The notes under the pieces are model-generated. The model saw only the letters and a program-made list of their open reading frames with translations. It made no database searches and was not told where the DNA came from. DNA of 64,000 nucleotides from Alcanivorax sp. (lineage in GTDB: Bacteria; Pseudomonadota; Gammaproteobacteria; Pseudomonadales; Alcanivoracaceae), in contig CP051239.1 of NCBI GenBank assembly GCA_017794945.1, positions 1,974,692-2,038,691 of the forward strand, in the 5' to 3' direction. Shown here in pieces: positions 36,603 to 45,506 of the stretch (its first letter is position 1; each line of letters opens with the position of its first letter). The position numbers and the translations under genes were made by a program.

Positions 36603-37286
36603 TCAGGAGGCGCGTCGGATCACGTCGATGCGCGGCACCGGCTCGTAGGTCACGCCCATGATCAGGGCGTCCGGGCCGGCGCTGGAGGCGGCCATGTCGA
36701 TGTCCTGGGGGCGCAGGCGCGGATGGCTGCCGTCCAGGAACTTCTTCGCCGCGAAGGCATTGCGGGTGCGCTCACGGGCCTGCTCCAGGCTGATGCCCTC
36801 GCCACCCAGCAGGCCACGAATATACTCCGCGCAGGCCACGTCTTCGTCGCCGGTGGGGTGGGACGCCACCAGCACCACGGTGTCCGGATTCCGCTCGCGG
36901 ATGTAGTTGGCGGTGGCCTCGGCGTTGATCAGCGCGGCGACCAGTACCTGGCGGCTGTCGCGGGCGCGCAGGGTGGCGGCCACGCCGTTGGTGGTGCGCA
37001 TGATCAGATAGCGCCCGCGCACATCGGTGTGGCGTATTTCCCAGGGTGAGTTGCCATGGTCGAAGCCCTCGATGGGCAGGGCCTGCACCTCGCCCACCAG
37101 CAGGCCTTCCCGGTAGTCTTCGCGCAGACGGAAGGCGTCGTCGGCGCTGGACACCGGGTAGATATGGCTGGCGCCGCCCACGAACGCTTCGTGGCTGGTG
37201 GTGAAGGCGCGGATCACGTCGATGATCACGGTGATGCCGTTGATGTTGTGCGGCGGGTTATGCCCTTGGGCGATGCTGATTTTCAT
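36603..37286 (-). CDS. 2-phosphosulfolactate phosphatase family protein (ComB-like)
   Basis: The ATG at 37286 begins MKISIAQG; upstream in-frame sequence overlaps a repeat and is unlikely to be translated. The 227 residues match the ComB family: VIIDVIRAFTTSHEAF, LLVGEVQALPIEGFDHGNSP, RTTNGVAATLRARDSRQVLVAAL and GDEDVACAEYIRGLL. ComB was defined in coenzyme M synthesis in methanogens, but many bacteria carry members whose role is unknown, so the substrate here is uncertain. Confidence 0.85.
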   Translation of the reverse strand: MKISIAQGHNPPHNINGITVIIDVIRAFTTSHEAFVGGASHIYPVSSADDAFRLREDYREGLLVGEVQALPIEGFDHGNSPWEIRHTDVRGRYLIMRTTNGVAATLRARDSRQVLVAALINAEATANYIRERNPDTVVLVASHPTGDEDVACAEYIRGLLGGEGISLEQARERTRNAFAAKKFLDGSHPRLRPQDIDMAASSAGPDALIMGVTYEPVPRIDVIRRAS

Positions 37287-37361
37287 GGGCGCGACCGTTT
37301 GCGGAACGAAGCGTGCATTATGACGGACCCGTGGTGTCTGATGCCAGACAGGTGAAAATAA

Positions 37362-37422
37362 CGTCTCTGGGATCCTGCCGGCCGTCTTTGGCGGCCTTTC
37401 GCGGGCCGGGCTCGCGCCCACA
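37362..37422. repeat. REPIN-like repeat, copy 3 (half element)
   Basis: CGTCTCTGGGATCCTGCCGG (37362-37381) and the arm CCTTTCGCGGGCC...GCGCCCACA correspond to the right half of the full copy at 45339-45481. The left half is missing. It lies between the starts and ends of comB-like and comF genes. Confidence 0.65.
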
Positions 37423-37443
37423 AAGCGTACTTTGTGGATGGCG

Positions 37444-38121
37444 TTAGCGTTCTTGCTGCAGGGTTCTCGCCAGGGCCCAGACGCGCACTTCCTTGGCGCC
37501 GCCTTCCAGCAGGGCGCGGCTGGCGGCGCGGGCGGAGGTGCCGGTGGTCATCACGTCGTCGATCAGCAGAACCCGGCGGTGGCGGGCACCGGGCCGCGCC
37601 AGGAAGGCGTGGCGCAGGTTGCGCACCCGCTCGGCCCGGCCCAGCCCCTGTTGGTGGCCGGTGGGCCGGTGGCGCAGCAGCAGCGGCGCCACCGGACGCT
37701 GCCAGTGGCGGGCCAGTATCAGCGCCAGCCGCTCCGCCTGGTCGAAGCCCCTGGCCAGCCGGCGCCGCCAGTGGGCGGGCAGGGGGCAGAGCACCTCGGC
37801 GTCCGACCAGGGCAGCGGCTGCTCGCGCAGCAGGGGTTCCAGAGCCCGTTCCGCCGGCAGGCAACCCCGGTGCTTGTAGGCGTTGAGCAGCCGGTCCAGC
37901 GGAAACTGGTAGATCCAGTGGCAGTAGGTGCTGGTGAACGGCGGCGGCCGCCGCAGGCAGCGTCCGCACAGCCCTCCTTGCTGGGTGCCGGGCAGCCCGC
38001 AGCGGCAGAGCGGGTCGTACAGGGCGCCGCCGTCACGCAGCTCGCCAGCGCACAACCGGCAAAGGCCCCGCGGGCTGCGCCGGCCGCACAGCAGGCAGGG
38101 TTCGGCAAGGTCGAACAACAT
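37444..38121 (-). CDS. comF: ComF family phosphoribosyltransferase-like protein
   Basis: ComF proteins support DNA uptake in competent bacteria and are otherwise often of unclear role. The 225 residues have an N-terminal zinc ribbon with paired cysteines (PCLLCGRRSP, CRLCAGEL, CRCGLPG and CGRC) and a C-terminal PRT domain ending in the PRPP loop VLLIDDVMTTGTSARAA. QQGLGRAERVRNLRHAF is the flexible loop. In Pseudomonas comF lies directly beside bioB; here a TonB receptor separates them. Type IV pilus genes are also in the window. Confidence 0.93.
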   Translation of the reverse strand: MLFDLAEPCLLCGRRSPRGLCRLCAGELRDGGALYDPLCRCGLPGTQQGGLCGRCLRRPPPFTSTYCHWIYQFPLDRLLNAYKHRGCLPAERALEPLLREQPLPWSDAEVLCPLPAHWRRRLARGFDQAERLALILARHWQRPVAPLLLRHRPTGHQQGLGRAERVRNLRHAFLARPGARHRRVLLIDDVMTTGTSARAASRALLEGGAKEVRVWALARTLQQER

Positions 38122-38262
38122 CCGTGTCCTCCGTCTTCCTTGGTGTCGGGTGCCATCATCATCGGCTCGGCGGCCGGGCCGTGCCCAGCCGACATCGGCC
38201 CAAAGCCGTGTAGGTCATGGCTGGAAATCCGGTAAGCCAAGCAGTAGTGCTTTCACGTATTT

Positions 38263-38290
38263 TTGACATGAAAATAAGAATGGTTATCAT
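38263..38290 (+). promoter_or_regulatory. Fur-regulated promoter of the TonB receptor
   Basis: TTGACA (38263-38268), a 16-base spacer and TATCAT (38285-38290) form a good sigma-70 promoter. The 19 bases 38270-38288 (GAAAATAAGAATGGTTATC) match the Fur consensus at 14 of 19 positions and cover the whole spacer, the usual place for iron repression. Confidence 0.75.
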
Positions 38291-38357
38291 TGCCGCCCAG
38301 TGACGTAGCCAGGTCGTCCCCAGCCATCGTCGAAAAAACACCAACTGGGGGACCCCT

Positions 38358-40550
38358 ATGTCCGCGTTACGTTTTACCCGCCTCTCTTTCTGTCTGATCC
38401 TGGCCGGCAGCGCCAACCTGTACGCCGCCGACGAGGATACCGGTGACACCCATGAGCTGGACGCCATCGACGTGGTCGGCGCCTCGGTGGACGGCTACGA
38501 CGCCGGCATGATCACGGAAGGGTCCGGCAGTTACACCAGCGGCGCCAGCAATACCGCCACTCGCATGGTGCTCTCGCCCCGGGAGACGCCTCAGTCGGTG
38601 ACCGTGATCACCCGCGAGCAGATGGAGGACTTCGACCTCAACAGCGTCGCCGAAGTGATGCAGTGGACCCCCGGCGTCACCGTCAATACCCAGGACACCG
38701 AACGGCTTACGTTCAGCGCCCGCGGCTTCGATATCACCAATTTTCTCTACGACGGCATGCCGTCCATGCGCAGCAGCACCCTGGGCAAGCAAAGCGCCCA
38801 CGCGGACACCTTTATTTACGACCGCATCGAAGTGCTGCGCGGCGCCAGCGGCCTGCTGCACGGCATCGGCAACCCGTCCGCCACCATCAACCTGGTGCGC
38901 AAGAAGCCCACCCGGGAATTCGCCGGCCAGGCGGGCCTTTCAGTCAACAGCTGGGACGGCTACCGGGGCGAGCTGGACCTGGGCGGCCCCCTCACGGAGG
39001 ACGGCCAGGTGCGCGGTCGTTTCGTCACCGCCTACCAGCAAGGCGAGTCTTTTCTCGATCACTACGAGAATGAAAAGCAGGTGTTCTACGGTGTTATCGA
39101 GGCGGATCTGTCCGAGGACACCATGATCACCCTGGGCGTGGATTCCATGGACTACGACCCGGAAGGTTCCACCTGGGGTGGCATACCGCTGTTCTACAGC
39201 GACGGCGGCATCGCCGATCTGGACCGGGACACCAACCCGGCCACCGACTGGAGCAGCTGGGCCCAGGAGGCCCGCACCGCCTTCGTCAATCTGGAGCACC
39301 AGTTCGACAGCGGCTGGTACGGCAAGCTTGCCTACACCTACCAGGAAAACAATTACGACGCGCAACTCGCCTCCGCCGGCGGCGGCACCCTGAACCGTGA
39401 CGGCAGCGGGCTGACGTTCTGGTCCGGCCGCTACCTGGAGGACAAGAAGCAGCATACCTTCGACGCCTACGCCAACGGTCCCTTCCAACTCTTCGGTCGG
39501 CAACATGAGCTGGTGGTGGGGGCCAGTTATTCGCGCAGCAAGGTCGACTACATCGGGCAACCCTCGGTCGGTTTTGACAACACGCTGGACAACCTCTTCA
39601 CCTGGGACGGCAACCGGGCCAAACCACTGTGGGGCGACATCAACACCGACGAAAACGAGCGCGCCTCACAGACCGGCCTGTACGCCACCGCCCGCTTTAA
39701 ACCCACCGACGATCTGGCGGTGATCACCGGTGCCCGGGTGGTGGATTGGCGCGTCGACCGGGGCGGTTTCAACTGGAGCGGTGATTTCGCCGAGCGCTAC
39801 CAGGAAAACGGGGAAGTGGTGCCCTTCGCCGGCGTGGTGTACGACCTCACCGAGCGGCACTCCGTCTACGCCAGTTACACCAGCATTTTCCAGCCCCAGA
39901 CCGAGCGGGACCTGAACAACCGGATCCTCGATCCGGAAGAGGGCAACAGTTACGAGGCCGGCTTGAAGAGCGAATTCAACGGCGGACGTCTGAACACCAG
40001 CGTGGCGGTGTTCCGTGTCGAGCAGGACAACCTGGCCGAGGGCACCGGCCAGCCGATCCCCGGCGGACCGCCCAATTCCGAGGCCTACCGGGCCGTGGAC
40101 GGTGCCGAAACCAATGGCTTTGAGCTGACCGCCTCCGGCGAGATTCTGCCGCGCTGGCAGATGCTGGCCGGCTACACCCACCGGGTCACCGAGGACCCGG
40201 ACGGCGACGAGCTGAACACCACCGCCCCGGAGGAAATGGTGCGCCTGTCCACCCGCTACCGGTTGAGCGGCCGGTTTGAGGGCCTGACGGTCGGCGCCGG
40301 CGTGGCCTGGCAAAACCAGATTTACGCCTTCGTCGACCGCCCGGGGCAGAGTGGTAAATACAAATTCGTCCAGGACAGCTACACCCTGGTGGACCTTATG
40401 GCGCGCTACCGCTTCAGCCCGGCCCTGGCGGTCACCGCCAATGTCAGCAACCTCACCGACGAGAAGTACTACAACAACCTGGGCTTCTATAACGGCGGCT
40501 ACTACGGCGACGCCCGTCAGTACAGCCTCAAGCTCAACTACAATTTCTAA
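38358..40550 (+). CDS. TonB-dependent siderophore receptor
   Basis: An outer-membrane receptor that imports ferric siderophores using TonB energy. The 730 residues have a signal peptide ending ANLYAADE, a TonB-box-like HELDAIDVVGA, and a plug domain (about 60-190: SPRETPQSVTVITREQMEDF, WTPGVTVNT, YDRIEVLRGASGLLHG). A 22-stranded barrel follows, with TonB-receptor box 2 near FSPALAVTANVSNLTDEKYYN and C-terminal Phe (YSLKLNYNF). It is closest in style to the FhuE/FpvA ferric-hydroxamate and pyoverdine type; the ligand is unknown. No siderophore synthesis genes are nearby. Confidence 0.93.
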   Translation: MSALRFTRLSFCLILAGSANLYAADEDTGDTHELDAIDVVGASVDGYDAGMITEGSGSYTSGASNTATRMVLSPRETPQSVTVITREQMEDFDLNSVAEVMQWTPGVTVNTQDTERLTFSARGFDITNFLYDGMPSMRSSTLGKQSAHADTFIYDRIEVLRGASGLLHGIGNPSATINLVRKKPTREFAGQAGLSVNSWDGYRGELDLGGPLTEDGQVRGRFVTAYQQGESFLDHYENEKQVFYGVIEADLSEDTMITLGVDSMDYDPEGSTWGGIPLFYSDGGIADLDRDTNPATDWSSWAQEARTAFVNLEHQFDSGWYGKLAYTYQENNYDAQLASAGGGTLNRDGSGLTFWSGRYLEDKKQHTFDAYANGPFQLFGRQHELVVGASYSRSKVDYIGQPSVGFDNTLDNLFTWDGNRAKPLWGDINTDENERASQTGLYATARFKPTDDLAVITGARVVDWRVDRGGFNWSGDFAERYQENGEVVPFAGVVYDLTERHSVYASYTSIFQPQTERDLNNRILDPEEGNSYEAGLKSEFNGGRLNTSVAVFRVEQDNLAEGTGQPIPGGPPNSEAYRAVDGAETNGFELTASGEILPRWQMLAGYTHRVTEDPDGDELNTTAPEEMVRLSTRYRLSGRFEGLTVGAGVAWQNQIYAFVDRPGQSGKYKFVQDSYTLVDLMARYRFSPALAVTANVSNLTDEKYYNNLGFYNGGYYGDARQYSLKLNYNF

Positions 40551-40577
40551 GGGAAGGATTGATCAGTAAATGATCAT

Positions 40578-40631
40578 TAGTTAACCCTGTTGCGTGTTGT
40601 AAGTTGACAGGGGCCGGGGCGCTGCTAGTCT
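40578..40631 (+). promoter_or_regulatory. bioB promoter with candidate BirA operator
   Basis: TTGACA (40604-40609), 16 bases, then TAGTCT (40626-40631) make a likely promoter. TAGTTAACC (40578-40586) and AGTTGACAG (40602-40610), 15 bases apart, resemble the two halves of the gammaproteobacterial BirA site (TTGTAAACC...GGTTTACAA) at 7 of 9 and 6 of 9 positions. The right half covers the -35 box, as expected for repression by biotinyl-AMP-bound BirA. Confidence 0.5.
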
Positions 40632-40659
40632 GATGCGGACTGTTCAGAGAGATTGCATC

Positions 40660-41829
40660 ATGACTGTAGCCGCCGCCACGCCCCTGTCCGACGCCGCCCC
40701 GAACGCCGTACGCCACGATTGGCACCGCGGTGAGATCGAGGCGCTGTTCGCCTTGCCGTTTAATGACCTGCTGTTCCGGGCCGCCACCGTGCACCGCCAG
40801 TATTTCGATCCCAACGCCGTGCAGGTGAGCACGCTGTTGTCGATCAAGACCGGCGCCTGCCCGGAAGACTGCAAGTACTGCTCCCAGTCCGGCCACTACA
40901 ACACCGAGCTGGAGAAGGAAAAACTCCTGGAGGTGGAACGGGTACTGGAAGAGGCGCGCGCCGCCAAGGAGAAGGGCGCCTCCCGGTTCTGCATGGGCGC
41001 CGCCTGGCGCAGCCCGCGCGCCAAGGACATGCCCTATGTGCTGGACATGGTGCGCCAGGTGAAGTCCCTGGGTCTGGAAACCTGCATGACCCTCGGCATG
41101 CTCGACGAGGGGCAGGCGCGCAGCCTGGCCGAGGCCGGCCTGGACTATTACAACCACAACCTGGACACCTCGCCGGAATACTACGGCCAGGTGATCACCA
41201 CCCGTACCTACAGCGACCGCCTGACCACCCTGGCCAATGTGCGCGACGCCGGCATGAAGGTGTGCTGCGGCGGCATCGTCGGCATGGGCGAAAACCGCAA
41301 CGACCGGGTCGGTCTGCTGCAGCAGCTCGCCAATCTGCCCGAGCATCCGGAGTCCGTGCCGATCAACATGCTGGTCAAGATCGAAGGCACGCCGCTGTCC
41401 GATGTGGACGACCTGGACCCGTTCGAGTTCGTCCGCACCGTGGCGGTGGCGCGCATTCTGATGCCGGCCTCCTATGTGCGCCTGGCCGCCGGGCGCCAGG
41501 AAATGAACGACGAGGCCCAGGCCCTGTGCTTCATGGCCGGCGCCAATTCCATGTTCTACGGCGAGCGTCTGCTGACCACCGACAACCCGGAAGCCACCCA
41601 CGACCATCAGCTGTTCCAGCGCCTGGGCATCCACTCCCTGGACCCGCGCCACGAAGCCTCCGACGAGGCCCACGAGGAAGCGCTGCGCCAGCAAGTGGCG
41701 GAGAACGAAGCGGCGCAAAGCGGCTTGTACCACGATGCGCTGGCGTACAGCGGGCATAGCCGGCGCGGCGCCAAGCACGTGCTGGACAAGGACACCGGCC
41801 GCCCCGCCCACCGAAAGCTGGACGCCTGA
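40660..41829 (+). CDS. bioB: Biotin synthase
   Basis: BioB inserts sulfur into dethiobiotin, the last biotin step, as a radical SAM enzyme. The ATG at 40660 is chosen after AGAGAG; the in-frame codon at 40633 lies in the promoter region. The 389 residues contain the radical-SAM motif [16 protein letters not shown] and the conserved [12 protein letters not shown] and [36 protein letters not shown] holds the Arg ligand of the 2Fe-2S cluster. bioF follows 19 bp later. Confidence 0.98.
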   Translation: MTVAAATPLSDAAPNAVRHDWHRGEIEALFALPFNDLLFRAATVHRQYFDPNAVQVSTLLSIKTGACPEDCKYCSQSGHYNTELEKEKLLEVERVLEEARAAKEKGASRFCMGAAWRSPRAKDMPYVLDMVRQVKSLGLETCMTLGMLDEGQARSLAEAGLDYYNHNLDTSPEYYGQVITTRTYSDRLTTLANVRDAGMKVCCGGIVGMGENRNDRVGLLQQLANLPEHPESVPINMLVKIEGTPLSDVDDLDPFEFVRTVAVARILMPASYVRLAAGRQEMNDEAQALCFMAGANSMFYGERLLTTDNPEATHDHQLFQRLGIHSLDPRHEASDEAHEEALRQQVAENEAAQSGLYHDALAYSGHSRRGAKHVLDKDTGRPAHRKLDA

Positions 41830-41848
41830 ACCGCGCGGAGTCACCCCC

Positions 41849-43006
41849 TTGGCTTTCGATCTCACGGCGCGCCTGGACGAACGGCGCGCCCGGCAGCGCT
41901 TTCGCCAGCCCACGCTGATGGGCGGCCCCTGTGGCCGCACCGCGGTGGTGGACGGCCGCGAACACCTGAACTTCTGCGCCAATGACTACCTGGGCCTGGC
42001 CAACGACCCGGAGGTGGTGGCGGCGTTCCGCGACGCCGCCGACCGCTGGGGCGTGGGCAGTGGCGCCTCCCACCTGGTGTGCGGCCACCAGCGCCCGCAT
42101 CAGCAACTGGAAGAGGCCCTGGCGGCGCACACTGGCCGTGAGCGGGCGCTGCTGTTCTCCACCGGTTACATGGCCAACATCGGCGCCATCACCGCCCTGG
42201 TCGGCAAGGGCGACGCCCTGTTCCAGGACCGCCTTAACCACGCCTCCCTGCTGGACGCGGGCCTGCTCAGCGGCGCCCGCTTCAGGCGCTTCGCCCACAA
42301 CGACGCCGCTGCCCTGGCCGCGCAGCTGGCGCGCAGTGACGCCGGCCGCAAGCTGGTGGTCACCGACGGCGTGTTCAGCATGGACGGCGATCAGGCGCCG
42401 CTGTCCGCCTATCTGGACGCCTGCGAAGCGGACGATGCCTGGTTGATGGTGGACGACGCCCACGGCCTGGGCGTGCTGGACCGCCAGGGCCGGGGCACCG
42501 CGTTCGAGCAAGGGGTTAACGAGCGGGTGCCGGTCTATATGGGTACCCTGGGCAAGGCGCTGGGCACCGCCGGCGCCTTCGTGGCCGGTTCCCACGAACT
42601 GATCGAAACGTTGATCCAGTTCGCCCGCACCTATGTCTATACCACCGCCATGCCCGCCGCCGTGGCCGCCGCCACCTTGGTGAGCCTGGACAAGACGCGC
42701 CGGGAGCCGCAACGCCGCGAGCATCTGAGCGCGCTGATTCAACGGTTCCGCCGTGGGGCCGCCGAGCTGGGCTACACGCTGATGGATTCCGACACCCCGA
42801 TTCAGCCTATCCTGATCGGCGACGACGGCGCGGCGTTGGCGCTAAGCCGCGCCCTGGCGGCGCACGGCGTGCTGGTGTCCGCGATCCGCCCGCCCACGGT
42901 GCCCGAGGGCCAGGCACGGCTGCGCGTCACCCTTTCCGCCGCCCACCGGGAGGCGGACGTGGACCGCCTGCTGGGCGCCCTGGAGGACAACCCATGCCGC
43001 GCTTGA
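41849..43006 (+). CDS. bioF: 8-amino-7-oxononanoate synthase
   Basis: BioF condenses pimeloyl-ACP or -CoA with alanine using PLP. A TTG start at 41849 is inferred because GGAG lies 8 bases upstream and the family N-terminus ([19 protein letters not shown]) begins there; upstream codons read as out-of-frame bioB. The 385 residues include [57 protein letters not shown] and the PLP lysine in [15 protein letters not shown]. It overlaps bioH by 13 bp. Confidence 0.97.
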   Translation: MAFDLTARLDERRARQRFRQPTLMGGPCGRTAVVDGREHLNFCANDYLGLANDPEVVAAFRDAADRWGVGSGASHLVCGHQRPHQQLEEALAAHTGRERALLFSTGYMANIGAITALVGKGDALFQDRLNHASLLDAGLLSGARFRRFAHNDAAALAAQLARSDAGRKLVVTDGVFSMDGDQAPLSAYLDACEADDAWLMVDDAHGLGVLDRQGRGTAFEQGVNERVPVYMGTLGKALGTAGAFVAGSHELIETLIQFARTYVYTTAMPAAVAAATLVSLDKTRREPQRREHLSALIQRFRRGAAELGYTLMDSDTPIQPILIGDDGAALALSRALAAHGVLVSAIRPPTVPEGQARLRVTLSAAHREADVDRLLGALEDNPCRA

Positions 43007-43812
43007 TCCCCTTTCACAACACCTACAAGGCCACCGGCGTCAGCGACGACCAGGCCCAGGACATCGTGCTGATCCACGGCTGGGGCCTGCACGCCATTGT
43101 CTTCGACGACATCGTGCCGGCCCTGCTGGAACGCTTCCGGGTCACGGTGGTGGACCTGCCGGGAATGGGGCAGAGCCCGCTGCCCAATGACCCCTACACC
43201 CTGGACTTCCTGGCCGACCAGGTGGCCGCGGTGATGCCGGCGCGGGCCCATCTGCTGGGCTGGTCCCTGGGCGGGCTGGTGGCGCTGCGGCTGGCGCTGG
43301 ATCACCCGGACCGGGTGCAATCCGTGGTCACGGTGGCCACCACGCCGCGCTTCACCGCGGCCGACGACTGGCCGGCGGCGATGAAGCCGGACATCTTCAA
43401 CGCCTTCGAGCAGATGTGCCGGGAAGATTACGAAGGCACCCTGGTGCGTTTTCTGGCGCTCAACTGCAAGGGCGCCGAAAGCATGCGCCAGGACGTGGCG
43501 CGGCTTAAAGAGATTCTCTACTTCTGCGGCCTGCCCGCCCACCGGGCGCTGCGCGAGGGGCTCGCGATTCTGCGCGACACCGACCTGCGCGGCGACCTGG
43601 CGGCGCTGGCGGTGCCGCTGCACATGATCTTCGGCGCGCGCGACAACATCGTACCGGCGGCGGCCATGGCCGCCGTCGAGCCGCTGCTGAACGAGCGCGG
43701 CGACACCGCCCTGATCGAACAGGTCGCCCATGTGCCCTTCCTGTCCGCCCCCGATACCTTTACCCGGGCCGTTTATGACTTCTATCGCCGACACCAGCTC
43801 ATTGATGGATAA
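42994..43812 (+). CDS. bioH: Pimeloyl-[acyl-carrier protein] methyl ester esterase
   Basis: BioH removes the methyl group from pimeloyl-ACP methyl ester, ending BioC-dependent pimelate synthesis. The 272-residue alpha/beta hydrolase has the oxyanion region [13 protein letters not shown], the nucleophile GWSLGG (Ser near residue 92), Asp in FGARDNIVP and His in [11 protein letters not shown]. Its position between bioF and bioC supports the name over a generic hydrolase. It overlaps bioF by 13 bp and bioC by up to 38 bp. Confidence 0.94.
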   Translation: MPRLIPFHNTYKATGVSDDQAQDIVLIHGWGLHAIVFDDIVPALLERFRVTVVDLPGMGQSPLPNDPYTLDFLADQVAAVMPARAHLLGWSLGGLVALRLALDHPDRVQSVVTVATTPRFTAADDWPAAMKPDIFNAFEQMCREDYEGTLVRFLALNCKGAESMRQDVARLKEILYFCGLPAHRALREGLAILRDTDLRGDLAALAVPLHMIFGARDNIVPAAAMAAVEPLLNERGDTALIEQVAHVPFLSAPDTFTRAVYDFYRRHQLIDG

Positions 43813-44593
43813 GGCGGCGGTCAGCGACCGGTTCGGTCGCGCCGCCTCCAGCTACGACGCCCACGCCGGCCTGCAGCTGGCCTGCGCGCTCAGCCTGCTG
43901 GATATGGCGCCGGCGGAATTGCCCGACCGTCGGGCCCTGGAACTGGGCTGCGCCACCGCGCCCCTGGCCCGGCGTCAGCAGAGCCGCTGGCCGGAGAGCC
44001 GCTGGCTGGCCGTGGATCTGTCGCCGGCGATGCTGGCGGAGGCCCGCGCACGCGGGCGCACCGGCGAGCGCTTTCAGCCGCTGTGCGCGGACGCCGAACG
44101 GCTGCCCCTGCCCGACGAGGGCCTGGGCCTGGTCTATTCCAGTTTCGCGCTGCAATGGTGCCTGCCGGAACGGGCCATGGCGGAAGCCGCCCGGGTACTG
44201 GTGCCCAACGGCCACCTGTTGCTGGCGGTGCCGCTGGCCGGCTCGCTGCACGAGTTGCGCGACAGCTGGGCCGCCGCCGACGGTGACCGCCGCCCGCGTC
44301 TGAATCGTCTGCCCTCGGAGACCGACTGGCGCCGGGCACTCGAGGGCGTGGGGCTGTTCCCCCAGCAGTGGCGGCGGATGGCGTTCACCGAGCATTATCC
44401 GGACGTGAGAACCCTGGTCCGCGCCTTTAAGGCCACCGGGGTCGACCATGTGCAGGGCGGCGCCACCGGCCTCACCGGCAAGGCGGCCTGGCGGGCTTTG
44501 TGCGACGCCTACGAGGCGCGCCGCCAGCCGGCCGGGCTGCCGCTCACCTGGGACGTACTGTTCGTCGAGGCAATCAAGGATTCCCATGGCTGA
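43775..44593 (+). CDS. bioC: Malonyl-[acyl-carrier protein] O-methyltransferase
   Basis: BioC methylates malonyl-ACP so that fatty-acid synthesis can build pimelate. Two starts are possible, 43775 (MTSIADTS) and 43805 ([14 protein letters not shown]); neither has a clear ribosome site and both overlap bioH. The family start FGRAASSYDAHAGLQ is present. The SAM loop reads LELGCATAPLARRQ instead of the usual DLGCGTG, so a glycine is replaced by alanine. FQPLCADAERLPLPDEGLGLVYSSFALQWC is typical (outlined). The last 8 bases overlap bioD. Confidence 0.92.
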   Translation: MTSIADTSSLMDKAAVSDRFGRAASSYDAHAGLQLACALSLLDMAPAELPDRRALELGCATAPLARRQQSRWPESRWLAVDLSPAMLAEARARGRTGERFQPLCADAERLPLPDEGLGLVYSSFALQWCLPERAMAEAARVLVPNGHLLLAVPLAGSLHELRDSWAAADGDRRPRLNRLPSETDWRRALEGVGLFPQQWRRMAFTEHYPDVRTLVRAFKATGVDHVQGGATGLTGKAAWRALCDAYEARRQPAGLPLTWDVLFVEAIKDSHG

Positions 44594-45242
44594 TACCCCT
44601 TCCCCTGAACGTCCCCCGCTGCCGGTTCTCAAGGGCGTGTTCTTTATCACCGGCACCGACACCGAGGTGGGCAAGACCTGGGTCAGTTGCCGCTTGTTGG
44701 AGCGGGCCCGGGAAGCGGGCCTGAGTTGCTACGGGCTGAAACCCATCGCCGCCGGCTGCGAGGACACCGCCGACGGGCCACGCAACGAGGACGCGCTGAA
44801 CCTGATGGCCGCCTCGTCGCTGTCCTTGCCTTACGATCTGGTCAATCCGGTGGCGCTGAAAGCGGCCATCGCCCCGCACATCGCCGCCAGGCAAGAGGGG
44901 AGGCGTATCAGCCTCTCGCAGTTGGCGGGCTATGTGCGCGGCGCCCTCAGTAGCCATCCGGCGGACCTGGTGCTGGTGGAAGGCGCCGGCGGCTGGCGGG
45001 TGCCGCTTAACGACCGGGAAATGCTGTCCGCGCTGGCGGTGGAGCTGAACCTGCCGGTGATCCAGGTGGTGGGCATGAAGCTGGGCTGCATCAGCCATGC
45101 GCTGCTCACCGCCGAAGCGATCCAGGCGGACGGGTTGCGCTATACCGGCACGGTGGCCAATTGTTTCGGCGAGATGGACGTGCGGGAGGAAAACCTGATC
45201 ACCCTGCGGCAGCATCTGCCGGGGGCGTTCACCGTCGTGTAG
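44586..45242 (+). CDS. bioD: Dethiobiotin synthetase
   Basis: BioD closes the ureido ring of dethiobiotin with ATP and CO2. The ATG at 44586 overlaps the bioC stop by 8 bp, with AAGGA upstream. The 218 residues contain the P-loop FFITGTDTEVGKTWVSC, the GLKPIAAGCEDT substrate loop and LVEGAGGWRVPLND. It is the last gene of bioBFHCD. bioA, the DAPA aminotransferase, is not in the window. Confidence 0.97.
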   Translation: MADTPSPERPPLPVLKGVFFITGTDTEVGKTWVSCRLLERAREAGLSCYGLKPIAAGCEDTADGPRNEDALNLMAASSLSLPYDLVNPVALKAAIAPHIAARQEGRRISLSQLAGYVRGALSSHPADLVLVEGAGGWRVPLNDREMLSALAVELNLPVIQVVGMKLGCISHALLTAEAIQADGLRYTGTVANCFGEMDVREENLITLRQHLPGAFTVV

Positions 45243-45338
45243 CTTCAAGCCGCAAGCAAGCCGTGCTAGAGCCAAGGCCGTGCCGCTAGCGGGGCGATGC
45301 GGGATTCAGGGTGCAGCAGAGGCAGGGTCGGTGCCTCT

Positions 45339-45481
45339 TGTGGGAGCGGGCTTGCCCGCGAAAGGGGCGAAGCCCCGGCAGGATTCCAGAGACCTCGTTA
45401 ACGATGGCGCCGACTACACGCCTCTGGTATCCCGCCGGGTGGCCCTGGCCACCCTTTCGCGGGCGGGGCCCGCTCCCACGG
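45339..45481. repeat. REPIN-like repeat, copy 2 (complete)
   Basis: Left arm TGTGGGAGCGGGC...CCGCGAAAGG and CCGGCAGGATTCCAGAGAC (to 45393) are mirrored, after a 27-base spacer, by CCTCTGGTATCCCGCCGGG (from 45421) and CCTTTCGCGGG...GCCCGCTCCCACGG (to 45481). The outer motif resembles Pseudomonas REP sequences. Two facing REP arms is the layout named REPIN. The rest of the bioD-PEBP gap (45243-45338 and 45482-45506) shows nothing else. Confidence 0.85.
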
Positions 45482-45506
45482 GTTCTTGCCATGCCCTGAC
45501 TTGCGG

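Noticed and set aside
38174..38215. Possible terminator or attenuator between comF and the TonB receptor
   Set aside because: GC-rich complementary stretches exist, but no continuous stem and no T-run could be defined.
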